Below are positions 1 to 8,950 of a stretch of DNA of 11,223 nt, one piece after another. The position numbers and the translations under genes were made by a program. Origin of the DNA: Papiliotrema nemorosa (taxonomy: Eukaryota; Basidiomycota; Tremellomycetes; Tremellales; Rhynchogastremaceae); assembly GCA_032158125.1 (NCBI GenBank), contig JASKOT010000068.1, positions 1-11,223 on the forward strand. The letters are read 5' to 3'. The first letter of the stretch is position 1; every line of letters begins with the position of its first letter. Under the pieces are notes generated by a model. It was given only the letters and a program-made list of their open reading frames with translations. It was not told where the DNA came from and did not search any database.

Positions 1-20
1 GGCAGAACTGATAGAGATAG

Positions 21-1169
21 CTCAAAGAAATCGATTTCTCGCAGCGGTACCTCCCCTCCAATGTATATAATATCGATGAGTCTGGATTTACGCTCTCTAC
101 CACCCGGAAATACCGGAGAGTGCTTCCGAGAACCGCTTCTACCAAGTCACAAGCTCGATTGCCCAATGATGTCCACATAACGGTTGTTGCGGCTATCTCA
201 ACTATCGACGCACCAGTCCCCCCCTTGATCATCTATCCAGGCGAGCATTTATTACAGGAGTGGCTCAATGTTCGAGATCCTACGCCTCCATGCACTGCCA
301 TATCAACTACAAGTGGCTACGCAAACTCCTTTACACACAAACAATGGCTCACGGACATCTTTGACCCATATACCCGAGACCGCGCTCAAGGTCGACCAAG
401 GTGCTTGTTGATGGACGGAGCAAAGATACACCTACATGTGGACTTCCTGGAGGCTGCTAGAGCTGCAAATATTGATGTTATAGTACTACCTGCCCACCTC
501 TCATCCAATTACCAGCCTCTCGACGTCCATTTCTTCAATCAGCTCAAAAATCGATATGATACACAAATCGACCGCCTCCAGATCGACTCTAACATCAAAC
601 GGCTCCCAAAAGGCATCTTTTACAGGATGTTCCAGCGTTCCTGGGGTCCCACAGCCAATTCTAGACAGATACGAGAAGCATGGCGACTTTCAGGCCTTTG
701 GCCCCTCGACCCAACCATGATGCAAGCCATAGAGGGGACCCCTGAGCGAATCATCAAAGCAGAGATTCCCATAACTCCTCAGAATGTCAGGATGATGCGT
801 AGAATTGAGGAGCAGACAAAGAAAGGGGAGATTTCCTGGAAACAAGGCATGGAGAAGACCACAAAGTCACTAGAACAGGCGTGGGCGGAGAAGGAACTGC
901 TAGCAGAGGAGCATAAACGGAATCTGGAGGCTACAGAGACCATTGAAGCTGCCAGAGGAGGCAATAAGCGTACCAGGTACGCATACGGCCAATTATTTGA
1001 CCAACATTATCATGAAACGCATGCAGAGGAGCTTGCGGCGCGCAAGGAGCAAGAGGAGAAGGCTGCTCAAGAACGTAAAAGGAAAAGTCAGTCAAAACGC
1101 AAAGGAAAAGGACGTGCTTTGGAAGATCAGGAGACTGCAGAACCATCTACCAATGTACCAGAGGAATAG
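21..1169 (+). mobile_element. Fot1/pogo-type DDE transposase, 3' part (N-terminus off window)
   Basis: This encodes the catalytic core and C-terminal tail of a cut-and-paste transposase. The frame is open from 21 to the TAG at 1167-1169; the first ATG-like codon inside it (GTG at 120) is not a real start. The catalytic acidic triad of the Fot1/pogo (DDE_1) family is visible: Asp at 75-77 in NIDESGF, Asp at 414-416 in LLMDG, and Asp at 522-524 in YQPLDV. Exactly 35 residues separate the second and third Asp, which is the DD35D spacing known for fungal Fot1 elements. The PAHLSSNYQPLDV stretch is the usual conserved block before the third Asp. The last ~120 residues are charged and probably coiled-coil, ending in a Lys/Arg-rich segment (KRKSQSKRKGKG) that could be a nuclear signal. 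The helix-turn-helix/CENP-B DNA-binding part must lie left of base 1. In-frame stops at 9, 12 and 18 mean either a frameshift near the edge or an intron ending at the TAG at 18-20. The core looks undamaged, so the copy may be recent. Confidence 0.9.
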
Positions 1170-2209
1170 TTGCTAGGTCTCATGCATGTGAAGTTATGAG
1201 CATCGACGATCTAGGCTGATGTGATTGAAAGGTGTCCGACTGGGCGGAGATGTCCGAGATCTCCGTGGGTACGAGTACCGCGAAGACGGTGGTTCTACGC
1301 CGGACGCGCCAACGACGTAGGGGGAGAATCATTGCTTTCGTGTCAATCTCGTGATCATCGGTGCGACTGTCGCAGTCGGTCGTTAGCAGCTTGTATAGCG
1401 GTTGCGAGGAGGATCAAAGCTAAACAAGAGGTTTGAGGATCTTGACTCCATTTGAGTTTGGTCCCCAATAGCCGCCCGATCACACCGCAGCGATTGCTGT
1501 TTGATCGATACTTTGTTGGATTTCCGCATGTCTGCGAATGGGTCACGGTATTGTAAAAGTAAATGATCGACGCTGTCTGTGGTTACAGTCGGCGTATCTA
1601 TCCGGTATCTAGCTGACAGGCAGGAACCCGGATCGGGACGCATAGGATGACATGTACTTCGGGGTCTTCTCTCATGCTATACACGCGTCTTCATGCTCAG
1701 CAACGACACAACTCGCAAAAGTCACAGATGAGCTGGCATCAGAGTATCCTCATGACCCTCTGCAGGCATCTAGAAGTATAAGGACTACTGCGGATCGCTC
1801 ATCCATCACTGTCTTGGTGAACGTCCGATGCACTTCGATCGATCTCCTAAACCCACTCCACCACCCACGTTACCGACAGCAACCACATCCACCGAAAGGG
1901 CCTTAACATGTCCCTCCTCACCGCAACAATGCATGCATGCAAGAGGACGGACTGAATCAGACAGCTCTCACCTCCTCGGCCGTAGACGGAGACAAGAGGC
2001 GGCCGCGACGATCAACGGAGGGAAATCACCTTTGCCACCCAAACACAAATCACGTGACTCGCTTCCCCGGGCCGGCCGCGCTGCAGGACGCTTCACCGTG
2101 GTCAAGGCTCGTAACGATGCTTTGATGCTACTGAAAGATGCGACAATATCCACGACCGGGTCCAGAGCGAATGTCATCGGGAATGATGGAACTCACTTGG
2201 CGAGAGAGG
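1170..2209. other. Intergenic region, no gene supported
   Basis: I see no convincing gene on either strand; the open frames are short and resemble no family I know. The left part should contain the 3' end and terminal inverted repeat of the transposon, but its partner repeat is outside the window, so the boundary cannot be placed. Small perfect inverted repeats occur at 1245-1251/1259-1265, 1364-1369/1373-1378 and in a 12-base near-palindrome around 1268-1279. A CACGTG hexamer at 2051-2056 is a potential bHLH-factor site in the upstream region of the exporter gene. That is only a sequence match. Confidence 0.55.
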
Positions 2210-2219
2210 CATATATAGG
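2210..2219 (+). promoter_or_regulatory. Probable TATA box of the MFS exporter gene
   Basis: CATATATAGG lies about 110 bases upstream of the ATG at 2323. Three minus-strand genes in this window have a TATA-like element at the same distance (113-122 bases), which supports the assignment. A second AT-rich run at 2288-2296 is too close to the ATG to be the preferred candidate. Confidence 0.5.
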
Positions 2220-2322
2220 TGAGGCGAGCTGACTACTGATCAACGTCACAACCTCCTCATTTTCCGTGAACAAAACTCACTCGTCTGTATATATATCAAA
2301 CGCCCCATTCAGCTCGACAGTC

Positions 2323-4204
2323 ATGATCAACGAGCCAGCAGAAGCGGAAGTCGCTCGACCTCCCATCTTTTCTGAACAAGAAGAATCTCAACTGCGCAAC
2401 ACCGATGAGGAAGGATCATCCGTCTCCCCCACCAGTACCCTGCACCCATCTACCCCTCCCCCTCTGCCAACCGGGGCGCATCTGAGCGACCTAGAAAAAG
2501 GGAAGGGAGAGCAGCATGTGGTCAACTTTGAATCTGGAACAGGAGAAGATCCGCGTGAATGGTCCAAAGCCAAGAAATGGTCCGTGTCCCTTGCGCGGCG
2601 ACATCCACTCACTTACCCGCAGGACAAGCACAATGAGTGTATCTATGCTTTGTCTAGCAGTAGCCTTGGGGAGTGCGATGCCCACAGGAGATCTACATGG
2701 CACAGCCGAAGACTTGAACGTCTCCAATGAAGTGATATTCCTCACCATCACCTTGTTTGTTGTCGGCTTCGGAGTCGGGCCTCTGCTTTTCGCACCCTGT
2801 GAGTTTTACCGCTCGTGGCATGTATGCGCTCATACCTAGTATCCGAAATATTCGGACGAAAACCCATCTATGCTATATCCATCTTCCTCTACTTCATCTT
2901 CACCCTTCCCTCTGCCCTCGCGCCCAACATCGCTACCATGCTTGCCGGGCGTATGGTGAGTTTGTAGAAATCATTCTACTACAATTACTCATGCCAGATT
3001 GCCGGGATCGCCTCTTCTGCACCCATGACCAATGTTGGAGGGAGTATCGCCGATGTATGGTCTGTCGAAGAACGTGGTATACCCATGGCCTTGTTTAGCG
3101 CCGCCATCTTGTAAGCCGACTCTTCAAATCCCGGTGCAAAGTGCCGATGATCAGCATGGGACCTTGCCTTGGACCACTCTTCGGCGGATGGATCGCGTAT
3201 AAGACCGGTCAATGGCGATGGATCTACTGGGTCCTTTTCATCTTCGTCGGAGTTATCTTCCTCTCCACCCTCATTGCTCCAGAGACCCTCGGCGTGGTAC
3301 TGCTCAAGCGAAAGGCGAAGAAGCTCAACAATGAGCATCACACCGATGTATACATCACCGAACATCAACTTCGACATGTTCCTCTGAGCCAATCACTGAG
3401 GGCAGCCATGATCCGCCCTTTCCAGTTGATGTTTCTCGAGCCGATCGTGCTGTTCATGTCCTTCTAGTAGGTCGACCTTCCTCTACCTGTATCGCCGTTT
3501 CTGACTCTCAGCTTGAGCTTTGTTTACGCATTGCTATATGCGTGCTTCTTTGCCTTTCCCATTGCGTTTGAAGAGATCAGGGGGTGGAATATGGGCATGA
3601 CGGGCGTCTCGTTTGTCTCTATCATTGTACGTCTGCCATCTCTCGAAAGCCAGGATCAAGCTAATCTCAGATCGGTATTCTCGCCGCTCTTGGTGTGATG
3701 CCCATACAAGAACGACTCTACAAGAAACACTGTCTTATACACGGTCATTCTGTCCCCGAAGCTCGACTCTACCCAATGATGCTGGGGGCCCTCGTACTCC
3801 CCATCAGCCTATTCATCCTCGCGTTCACCAGCTATCCGGGAATCATCTGGGTCGGTCCCTGTGCTGCGGGTGTACTGTTCGGTTTTTCAATGGTCATCAT
3901 CTACATCTCGGCCAACTCGGCGAGTGTCACGCTATCTGTCCGTGGGCGCGGCGCTGACGAGCAGTACATTGTCGATTCGTATGCCAATTATGCAGCGTCG
4001 GCAGTGGCAGCCAAGACGTTGATGCGAAGTCTCATCGGCGCTTCGGTCCCTCTTTGGATTACTCAGCTCTTCCACAACTTGGGATTTCAGTACGCGGGAT
4101 TGTTCTTAGCTTTGGTGTCATGTGTCATTGGACCTATCCCGTTTGTGTTCTACTACAAAGGTGGACCGATTAGGGAGAGATCGGCGAGGGCTGTGCAGAC
4201 GTAG
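2323..4204 (+). CDS. MFS drug/polyamine:H+ antiporter (DHA1-type), seven exons
   Basis: This is a membrane exporter of the major facilitator superfamily that probably extrudes drugs or polyamines in exchange for protons; the substrate is inferred from family only. Exons by my reading are 2323-2579, 2623-2798, 2840-2955, 2998-3110, 3155-3466, 3512-3626 and 3671-4204. They sum to 1623 bases and give exactly 540 residues plus TAG. The introns are 41-45 nt. Five begin GTGAGT, GTAAGC, GTAGGT or GTACGT; intron 1 has the weak donor GTCCGT. Branch-site-like CTGAC (3501-3505) and CTAAT (3661-3665) are visible. Residues 1-86 form a hydrophilic cytosolic tail, and about 12 membrane segments follow. FGRKP (149-153) matches the loop 2-3 motif A, and [11 protein letters not shown] (222-232) in segment 5 matches antiporter motif C. 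The segment from [22 protein letters not shown] onward is typical of polyamine/fluconazole-type transporters. The gene appears intact. It converges on copy A, with 119 bases between the stops. Confidence 0.9.
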
Positions 4205-4323
4205 TATGACAGTGACCACATAGACCTCAAGAATGCATCAAAGCATCATGAACTGAATCGAAGGCGTCGTCGATGATATGCAGCAACACTTGCACGAGCG
4301 CACATTCTCATGTACAGAAATAG

Positions 4324-5292
4324 CTAGGCTCCAGTCATTGCCGCGTCCTCGCCGTCTTCCGAGTCACACATGAAGTCCTCGTCGTGCCCATCCTTGCCTT
4401 CGTAACTCAAAGTATCGACACAGCCTGTAATAATCTGGCGGTCCATTGCGTCGAAGAACTCGGTCTTCAACATCCCCTTTCTGAGGTCAGAATGCTGAAA
4501 TCGCGAAGAGACCCCAAAGTGGTTCGACTCAGAGCCGTGAGGGTTCACGGTCACCTGCGTCACCGACCAGCCTTTAGCGTTGTCCCCGTAAAGGCTATAC
4601 TCCCCCTCTGCGTATCGAATTGCTCGCTCGACTACATTTCGAGTCATCTTGAGGGAGAGCATTGATTTCTGATCGAAGGTGAGATCGTCCTGGGTGGACC
4701 AATACTCCTTCATCTGCTCCAAACACATCTTTGCCGTCTCCTTGATGGCGGTGGACATCAGCTTTTCCTCGTATGTCCGGTTTGGATAATGTGGCGACTT
4801 GATCCGGCACCAGCTCTTGGCGCGATCCAAGTAGGTATCCTCGTTCAGCTCACGTGGGTGCAAGATCTCATTTCCCAATACAGCAAGTCCGCCCTTGCCG
4901 ATGGGTGCACCCCCTTCGAATTGCAGATTCAGGGAAGGAATTCTCACTGAGCGGACCCACTCCTCACACAGTTGTTGGATCGTACACGTCAGTATTTGGC
5001 CAGCCGTGCCGATGTCTCTCAATATCGACATTTCCTCGCGGAGTCTTGTGTCTTTCAAGGTCATTTCGACGAGCATTACACTCAAAAATTTGCCAAGAGC
5101 TATCCTGCTTGCGAGCTGAAGATACGAATCGTCAGAGCCGAATTTGGCGGTCTCAGGAACTTGTATTTGCCCTACCCCTCTTGATGGCGAATACGAGAAC
5201 AAGTGATCGGTGACAATCGTGATGGGTACTCCTTCCCCGATGTATGTTGAATTGGGACAGTGATAGTCATCTGGCACGAGCAACACGGACAT
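4324..5292 (-). CDS. Copy A: intact member of the unknown paralogue family, 322 aa
   Basis: I do not recognise this as any named protein family, and function is unknown. The first ATG of the frame is at 5292; the frame is open further upstream but has no earlier ATG, and this start aligns with those of copies C and D. No signal peptide or membrane helix is visible, so it is probably soluble. Blocks shared with the paralogues: FSY...RGVGQIQVP (residues 32-46), LCEEW (108-112), RAKSW (157-161), a Lys/Cys block in AKMCLEQM (188-195), RYAEGE (226-231) and FGVSSRF (259-265). Then comes GMLKTEFFDAM and a very acidic tail (DGHDEDFMCDSEDGED). Of the intact copies it is the furthest from the microsatellite and lies tail to tail with the MFS exporter. 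The reading frame has no defects and no introns. Confidence 0.75.
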   Translation of the reverse strand: MSVLLVPDDYHCPNSTYIGEGVPITIVTDHLFSYSPSRGVGQIQVPETAKFGSDDSYLQLASRIALGKFLSVMLVEMTLKDTRLREEMSILRDIGTAGQILTCTIQQLCEEWVRSVRIPSLNLQFEGGAPIGKGGLAVLGNEILHPRELNEDTYLDRAKSWCRIKSPHYPNRTYEEKLMSTAIKETAKMCLEQMKEYWSTQDDLTFDQKSMLSLKMTRNVVERAIRYAEGEYSLYGDNAKGWSVTQVTVNPHGSESNHFGVSSRFQHSDLRKGMLKTEFFDAMDRQIITGCVDTLSYEGKDGHDEDFMCDSEDGEDAAMTGA

Positions 5293-5404
5293 GACTTGGT
5301 CTGGTTGGGTGTATATTCTTGTAGTGCAAAGCCTTGAGTGCAAGTGTCTGTTGATGTAGGGGATGGAAGAGGACGGTAAATTCTTGACTCAGGGTAAGAA
5401 CTAG

Positions 5405-5411
5405 TTTTATA
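5405..5411 (-). promoter_or_regulatory. Probable TATA box of copy A
   Basis: On the minus strand this reads TATAAAA, about 113 bases upstream of the ATG at 5292. The spacing matches the TATA-to-start distance of copies B and D and of the MFS gene. Confidence 0.55.
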
Positions 5412-5765
5412 CGCGCACGGGCAGCTCATTGACGACGACTTGCCTCTCACGTTCTCAGCCGATGACGGAAGACGCGGGGACAATCCAGGTCCGCTCTGGC
5501 AATTGCATGTGGGAGTATTACAGATGTGAGTGTGATTCGGGAACGGTGAGAGCATCTCCCACGGAACGGAAGTATGTCGTGGGAATATTCACAGGGAACA
5601 AAGGCCGCGCGATGCCGACTGATTTGGGACAGATGCTGGTGCTTTCATAGGATGAGCCGAGACTACTGTACTGTATATCGCTGCATTGAAAGCACTATAC
5701 TTGCAGTTTTGTATGCAAGCGTACAGTACGTGAACAACGGTAACTGCATCGGGATCTCACTCAGC
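5412..5765. other. Spacer between copy A promoter and pseudogene B
   Basis: No gene is supported here. The stretch holds upstream sequence of copy A and the 3' flank of pseudogene B. The longer open frames overlap the copy A upstream region and show no similarity to the family or to anything I recognise. Confidence 0.5.
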
Positions 5766-6776
5766 CTAGACATCCTCCATGCTCACATCTCCCGACCCAC
5801 TCTGATTTCCCTCTGTCGAATCCCCGTCTTCGTCCTGGCTGACATCCTCGTATGGTCCATCTTCCAACACTTCGCTCTTCACACACTCGGAATGAAGGCT
5901 GCGATTTGTCAGAGCGTAGAATTTCGTTTTTGTAGCTCCGAGACCACGCGTTGCGTGTCTGAAACGTGATTTGACACCAAGATATTCAGGATTATCGTGC
6001 TTGGCCAACGATACGTCGGCGAGCTCCCAGTGTGTCGGAGTTTCCTCAGCATCCGGCTCACCAAAGAGAGTTTTATCGTGCTCTTTTCCGGCGTACTCGA
6101 TGGCTCGCTTACCTATGTCTCTGATCGCACAGTAATGGAATATCTTGCATGCGAGTTCCGAAGCTCGGTCTGAAAGCGTCCATTGAGTGGCTACGGAGAG
6201 ATATAAGTCGGTGGCTTGTTGAAGGCCGGCCGTGATGAGCGCTTGCTCGCGAGACTCACTTGTGTATCTCTCAAATTCGGCCGTGGTAAGCGTTTGTTCG
6301 GGGACATAATTATGTATCCTTCAATTTCGGTGTCGCGCCATGCTTTGGCCCTTTCGAGATGAGCATATGGCTCAGAAGAGGGGTGGATCAACGATAGGCA
6401 ACTCAAAGTGGGGCGGATGTCAGACTACGGTCGGCGCAGCAATCCAGCAGTCGAGATCTGTCAATCCTCTTTTGCAAACTATCGGGCAGCGTAGCTTCAC
6501 CTGGGTTGCCAATCACCTTCGCGCGAAATAGCTGCTCCCTTACTCTCTGTTCTGTACGAGCCCTATCAAGATGCGTATCCAACAATGTCTTCAAAGCGTG
6601 GACCGTCTTTGTGTCGAGGTAGAAAACCCTTTGATCCGCATCCATGATGGCATAGGGAGCAGCAATGCGTCCCATTCCCGAAGTCTTGTCATATTAAAAC
6701 ATCCTGTCATCAATGATGAGGGGCAGAGATTCATTCGCTGTGAAGTGTCGATCTCTCTCAAACTGAGGATTGACAT
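5766..6776 (-). pseudogene. Copy B: decayed member of the paralogue family
   Basis: This is recognisably a sister of copy D, but the frame is broken several times. The ATG at 6774-6776 is in a different frame from the first family block. That block (IIDDRMF, then a TAA at 6694-6696 where D has Ser, then YDKTSGMGRIAAP) runs in a second frame to about 6430. A short piece (PHFELPIVDP) continues in another frame. The AKAWRDTEIEGY block (about 6385-6315) is in a third. From 6320 to the TAG at 5766-5768 the frame is open for about 185 codons and very close to D: ALITAGLQQA, AIRDIGKRAIEYAGKE, THWELADVSLAKHDNPEYLG, GVKSRFRHATRGLGATKT. The C-terminal tail is strongly acidic, as in A. Relative to D it carries about 17 extra residues before the ALITAGL block, explained by a 51-base internal duplication. 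No GT-AG pair I could find repairs the frame changes, and copies A and D have no introns, so I read it as a pseudogene. The well-kept 3' half could still make a truncated protein. Confidence 0.8.
6227..6300. repeat. Internal direct repeat, 51-base period, in pseudogene B
   Basis: The 23-base segments 6227-6249 and 6278-6300 are identical at 19 of 23 positions, and all four differences are transitions. The offset of 51 bases is a multiple of three, so on the minus strand the two copies read EQTLTTAEF and EQALITAGL in the same frame. Copy D has only one equivalent (ARMVTAGL), so the duplication is specific to B. Confidence 0.6.
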
Positions 6777-6893
6777 ATCGGTGAAGTGTAAAAGTACTGA
6801 GGAAGGGAGATTAGGTCGTTGCGTCGATGCCCGTATAGTGACTGAGTGAAAGAATGATTCGCACTGTCGTGTCCACTACATCAGTCGTGCAAA

Positions 6894-6905
6894 TTATATA
6901 GCTGC
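6894..6905 (-). promoter_or_regulatory. Probable TATA box and conserved core of copy B
   Basis: On the minus strand it reads GCAGCTATATAA, 118 bases upstream of the remnant start codon at 6776. The same 12 bases occur upstream of copy D at 10936-10947. This points to a shared ancestral promoter that survives even though the B coding region is broken. Confidence 0.55.
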
Positions 6906-6937
6906 GCTCGTGTGCTGTGAAATCAGAAACTAGAACG

Positions 6938-7780
6938 CTAATTCTTTGAAGCACAACGGTTGTTGCCCTTCACAACAAAGAAGTGGTTGTAGAAGCACTC
7001 CATGATGAGGTCCTGGTCAGAATCTTTCTCAGCCGTGACTCTTTCGCACGAGGAACCGTCCTAGTGTAGCCTGGATGTCCGGGGTGAGGAGAGACTTCTC
7101 ATAGGAGAAAACCAGCGTCTAGCCTTTCTCGGGTGAATCGAGTGGGATATTGCCGCAAACAAATGGTCAAAGTGAATAAGAACCTTATTCACAAGTTTCC
7201 CAGCTCGTAGACGCATCGCAGCACCCCGTTGGTGGAAAGGAGGGCAAGAGCGCATCGGTGTGATACCAACAGGCTTTTCTCATAGGACGATGCACGACTG
7301 TAAGGGCTGGGGCCGTGTGAGTGAGGACCAATCAAGGGCGATTCATTCTCATGAGAAACTGGGAGAACATCGAGAAGAGTGTCAAGTGTCACGACTGGAC
7401 AAAGGATAAGTTTTTGAGGCGTGATGGGCCGGCGGGATATGCTGGTACTAGTCTTCAAGTCTTGTCTGCGAGTTTCTTGCAGCCGGGGGCCCTCCAAGAA
7501 CGGTGCCACAAGTACATAATCATTGCCCATGGGCCTGTACGTGCACTGGAGCGGAGATGATCCTCTAGGCCAATGGTCCGCGCGTGCGCGAGAGGTACCC
7601 TCAACGATCAGGACCGGTAAGAGTCAGCTGGGGGACGACGAAAGAGGCGACCCCGGTGTCCCGGTTGAATGAGCAGGATTCGTATGACACTTCCATTCGA
7701 GGAACTGGCACACATCTGACGGGACCCAAAGGCAAAGCCAGAGTCAATGAAGCGAGGTCCGTCGCGGACCTCGTGAACAT
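6938..7780 (-). pseudogene. Copy E: heavily decayed fifth member of the paralogue family
   Basis: This copy was found by reading the minus strand for the family's blocks, which here lie in different frames but in the right order. A frame from the ATG at 7780 (internal ATG at 7696) to a TGA at 7601-7603 holds YESCSFNRDTGVASFVVPQ, matching the N-terminal FSY...GVG...VP block. A second frame (7563 downward, ATG at 7530) has SSPLQ...NDYVLVAPFLEG, resembling SSPF...LLECLLLAPTDL of copy C. Just before the TAG at 6938-6940, a third frame has SDQDLIMECFYNHF, resembling GDPLPGMEMRFTY near the C-terminus of C. The span (843 bases) is close to the family's length and fills the gap between C and B on the same strand. 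The middle (about 7090-7450) cannot be aligned by eye. Each match is weak alone; order, strand and position make the call. Confidence 0.45.
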
Positions 7781-8038
7781 GTCGGTGAAGCAACTAAAGG
7801 TAGTACATCGAAATGTCAGAACCCCCGTTGCAAAGAACTATGACACATGACAGTCAGCGTGTATGACAATAACTTGCATAATTTGATTACACCATCAGCC
7901 TCACCGAATCTTCATGAGCTTGAGGAATCAAGACTGTCAGGCCGCTTCCAACATGCACACTGCAAAGACTGGGCTGGGTCATGACGGTGTATGCAAACAG
8001 TACGGCTACGACATGTCCTTTCCAAATTGCTCTTGTTC
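7781..8038. other. Spacer between copy C and remnant E
   Basis: Nothing definite is visible. On the minus strand this should carry the 3' flank of copy C and any surviving promoter of E. No TATA element like those of B or D is seen at the expected distance. The plus-strand open frame overlapping 7584-7850 shows no recognisable similarity. Confidence 0.45.
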
Positions 8039-8950
8039 TCAATCCTCTTGTTCCTGCTCCTCCAAAGATTGGCAATAGGGATTGAGGTTGTCCTTATCGT
8101 ACGTAAAACGCATTTCCATGCCTGGCAACGGATCTCCAGCCAAGATAAAGTGGGTGTAGACTCCAAAGTGTGACTTGCCGTCGATGTCTTTAAATTCTGT
8201 CTCCAGATCACTCAGCGGCCATAGAACACTTTCTTCCCCTGATATTTCTCGCTCCGAGTTGGCGCTAGCAATCACACAATTGGTGATGTCCCTGACAGCC
8301 CTGAACATTATGACTGACTGATTCACAAGGGGTACATTTTCAGGCCACACTAGCTTGGAGAAACAGTCGATGCAGTGCTTTGTGCTTTGCTCAATGGCAT
8401 CTGAGAGGAACAGATCGTTTTGGTAGACTTGAGACCGTTGGAATTGGGTCCACACAAGTGTCTTGTCAAAGGTGCTCTGCTCATCAAGATCAGTAGGCGC
8501 CAGGAGTAGACACTCAAGCAGAACAGGCTTGCTTGACGGCTGTTCCGGGAAGGGGCTCGACCATCTCACAATTGGCTGCAACGAGTCGGCCGCCTTGGAG
8601 TTGATCCAGGAGTTGCACAATTTGCGAATTTTGGAGCCAAGGTAAGATTGTGGATCTGGAGAACCCGGAGTTGAGGCTCGAATTGGATCTCCTGGGTGAC
8701 CGAATGCCTTCACGTGTCTCAATCGAAGTATAAGTGCAGAGTCAGACTGACACGCCTCATCGAGCTCCGAAGTCAGGTATTCACCCAAGCTAACGACCAC
8801 TTCTGGCCTCAGAAGAACACAACCCAGGTCAGGAAGGGAAGAAATGGACACGACTTCGGGCACATGTATCTCCCCCAGACCACTTGTCTCGCAATACGAG
8901 TAAAGGTCACTCTCATGGAAGTCGAACTGAATTGACTTTTTTTCCGACAT
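8039..8950 (-). CDS. Copy C: intact, diverged member of the paralogue family, 303 aa
   Basis: Function is unknown and I recognise no named domain. I chose the ATG at 8950 (MSEKKS) because it aligns with the starts of A and D. The frame stays open up to another ATG at 9250, which would add 100 residues with no counterpart in the paralogues. Shared blocks: LYSYC...GLGEIHVP (16-31), LCNSW (111-115), TLVW at the Lys-x-Trp position (164-167), STKHCIDCF (189-197), RAVRDITNCV (217-226) and FGVYTHF (262-268). It is the most diverged intact copy: the SRF-H-RG part of the C-terminal block has become THFILAGDP, and the acidic tail is short (SLEEQEQED). No signal peptide or membrane helix is seen. The long undisrupted frame argues that it is functional. 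On the minus strand it sits downstream of D and upstream of remnant E. Confidence 0.7.
   Translation of the reverse strand: MSEKKSIQFDFHESDLYSYCETSGLGEIHVPEVVSISSLPDLGCVLLRPEVVVSLGEYLTSELDEACQSDSALILRLRHVKAFGHPGDPIRASTPGSPDPQSYLGSKIRKLCNSWINSKAADSLQPIVRWSSPFPEQPSSKPVLLECLLLAPTDLDEQSTFDKTLVWTQFQRSQVYQNDLFLSDAIEQSTKHCIDCFSKLVWPENVPLVNQSVIMFRAVRDITNCVIASANSEREISGEESVLWPLSDLETEFKDIDGKSHFGVYTHFILAGDPLPGMEMRFTYDKDNLNPYCQSLEEQEQED

Noticed and set aside
1652..2232. Plus-strand open frames upstream of the MFS gene
   Set aside because: They overlap in different frames, are low-complexity or Pro/Arg-rich without motifs, and sit where the promoter is expected.
5668..5729. Inverted repeat, 8-base arms at 5668-5675 and 5722-5729
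   Set aside because: The arms are short and the loop is 46 bases; this is expected by chance and lies next to no defined element.
6315..6776. Introns as an explanation for the frame changes in copy B
   Set aside because: No plausible GT...AG pairs of 40-60 bases restore the frame, copies A, C and D have no introns, and a stop replaces a conserved Ser inside the first block.
7321..7850. Two plus-strand open frames (about 79 and 88 codons) between copies B and C
   Set aside because: They start at non-ATG codons or lack any recognisable motif, and the opposite strand carries ordered fragments of the paralogue family, so they are better explained as shadows of remnant E.
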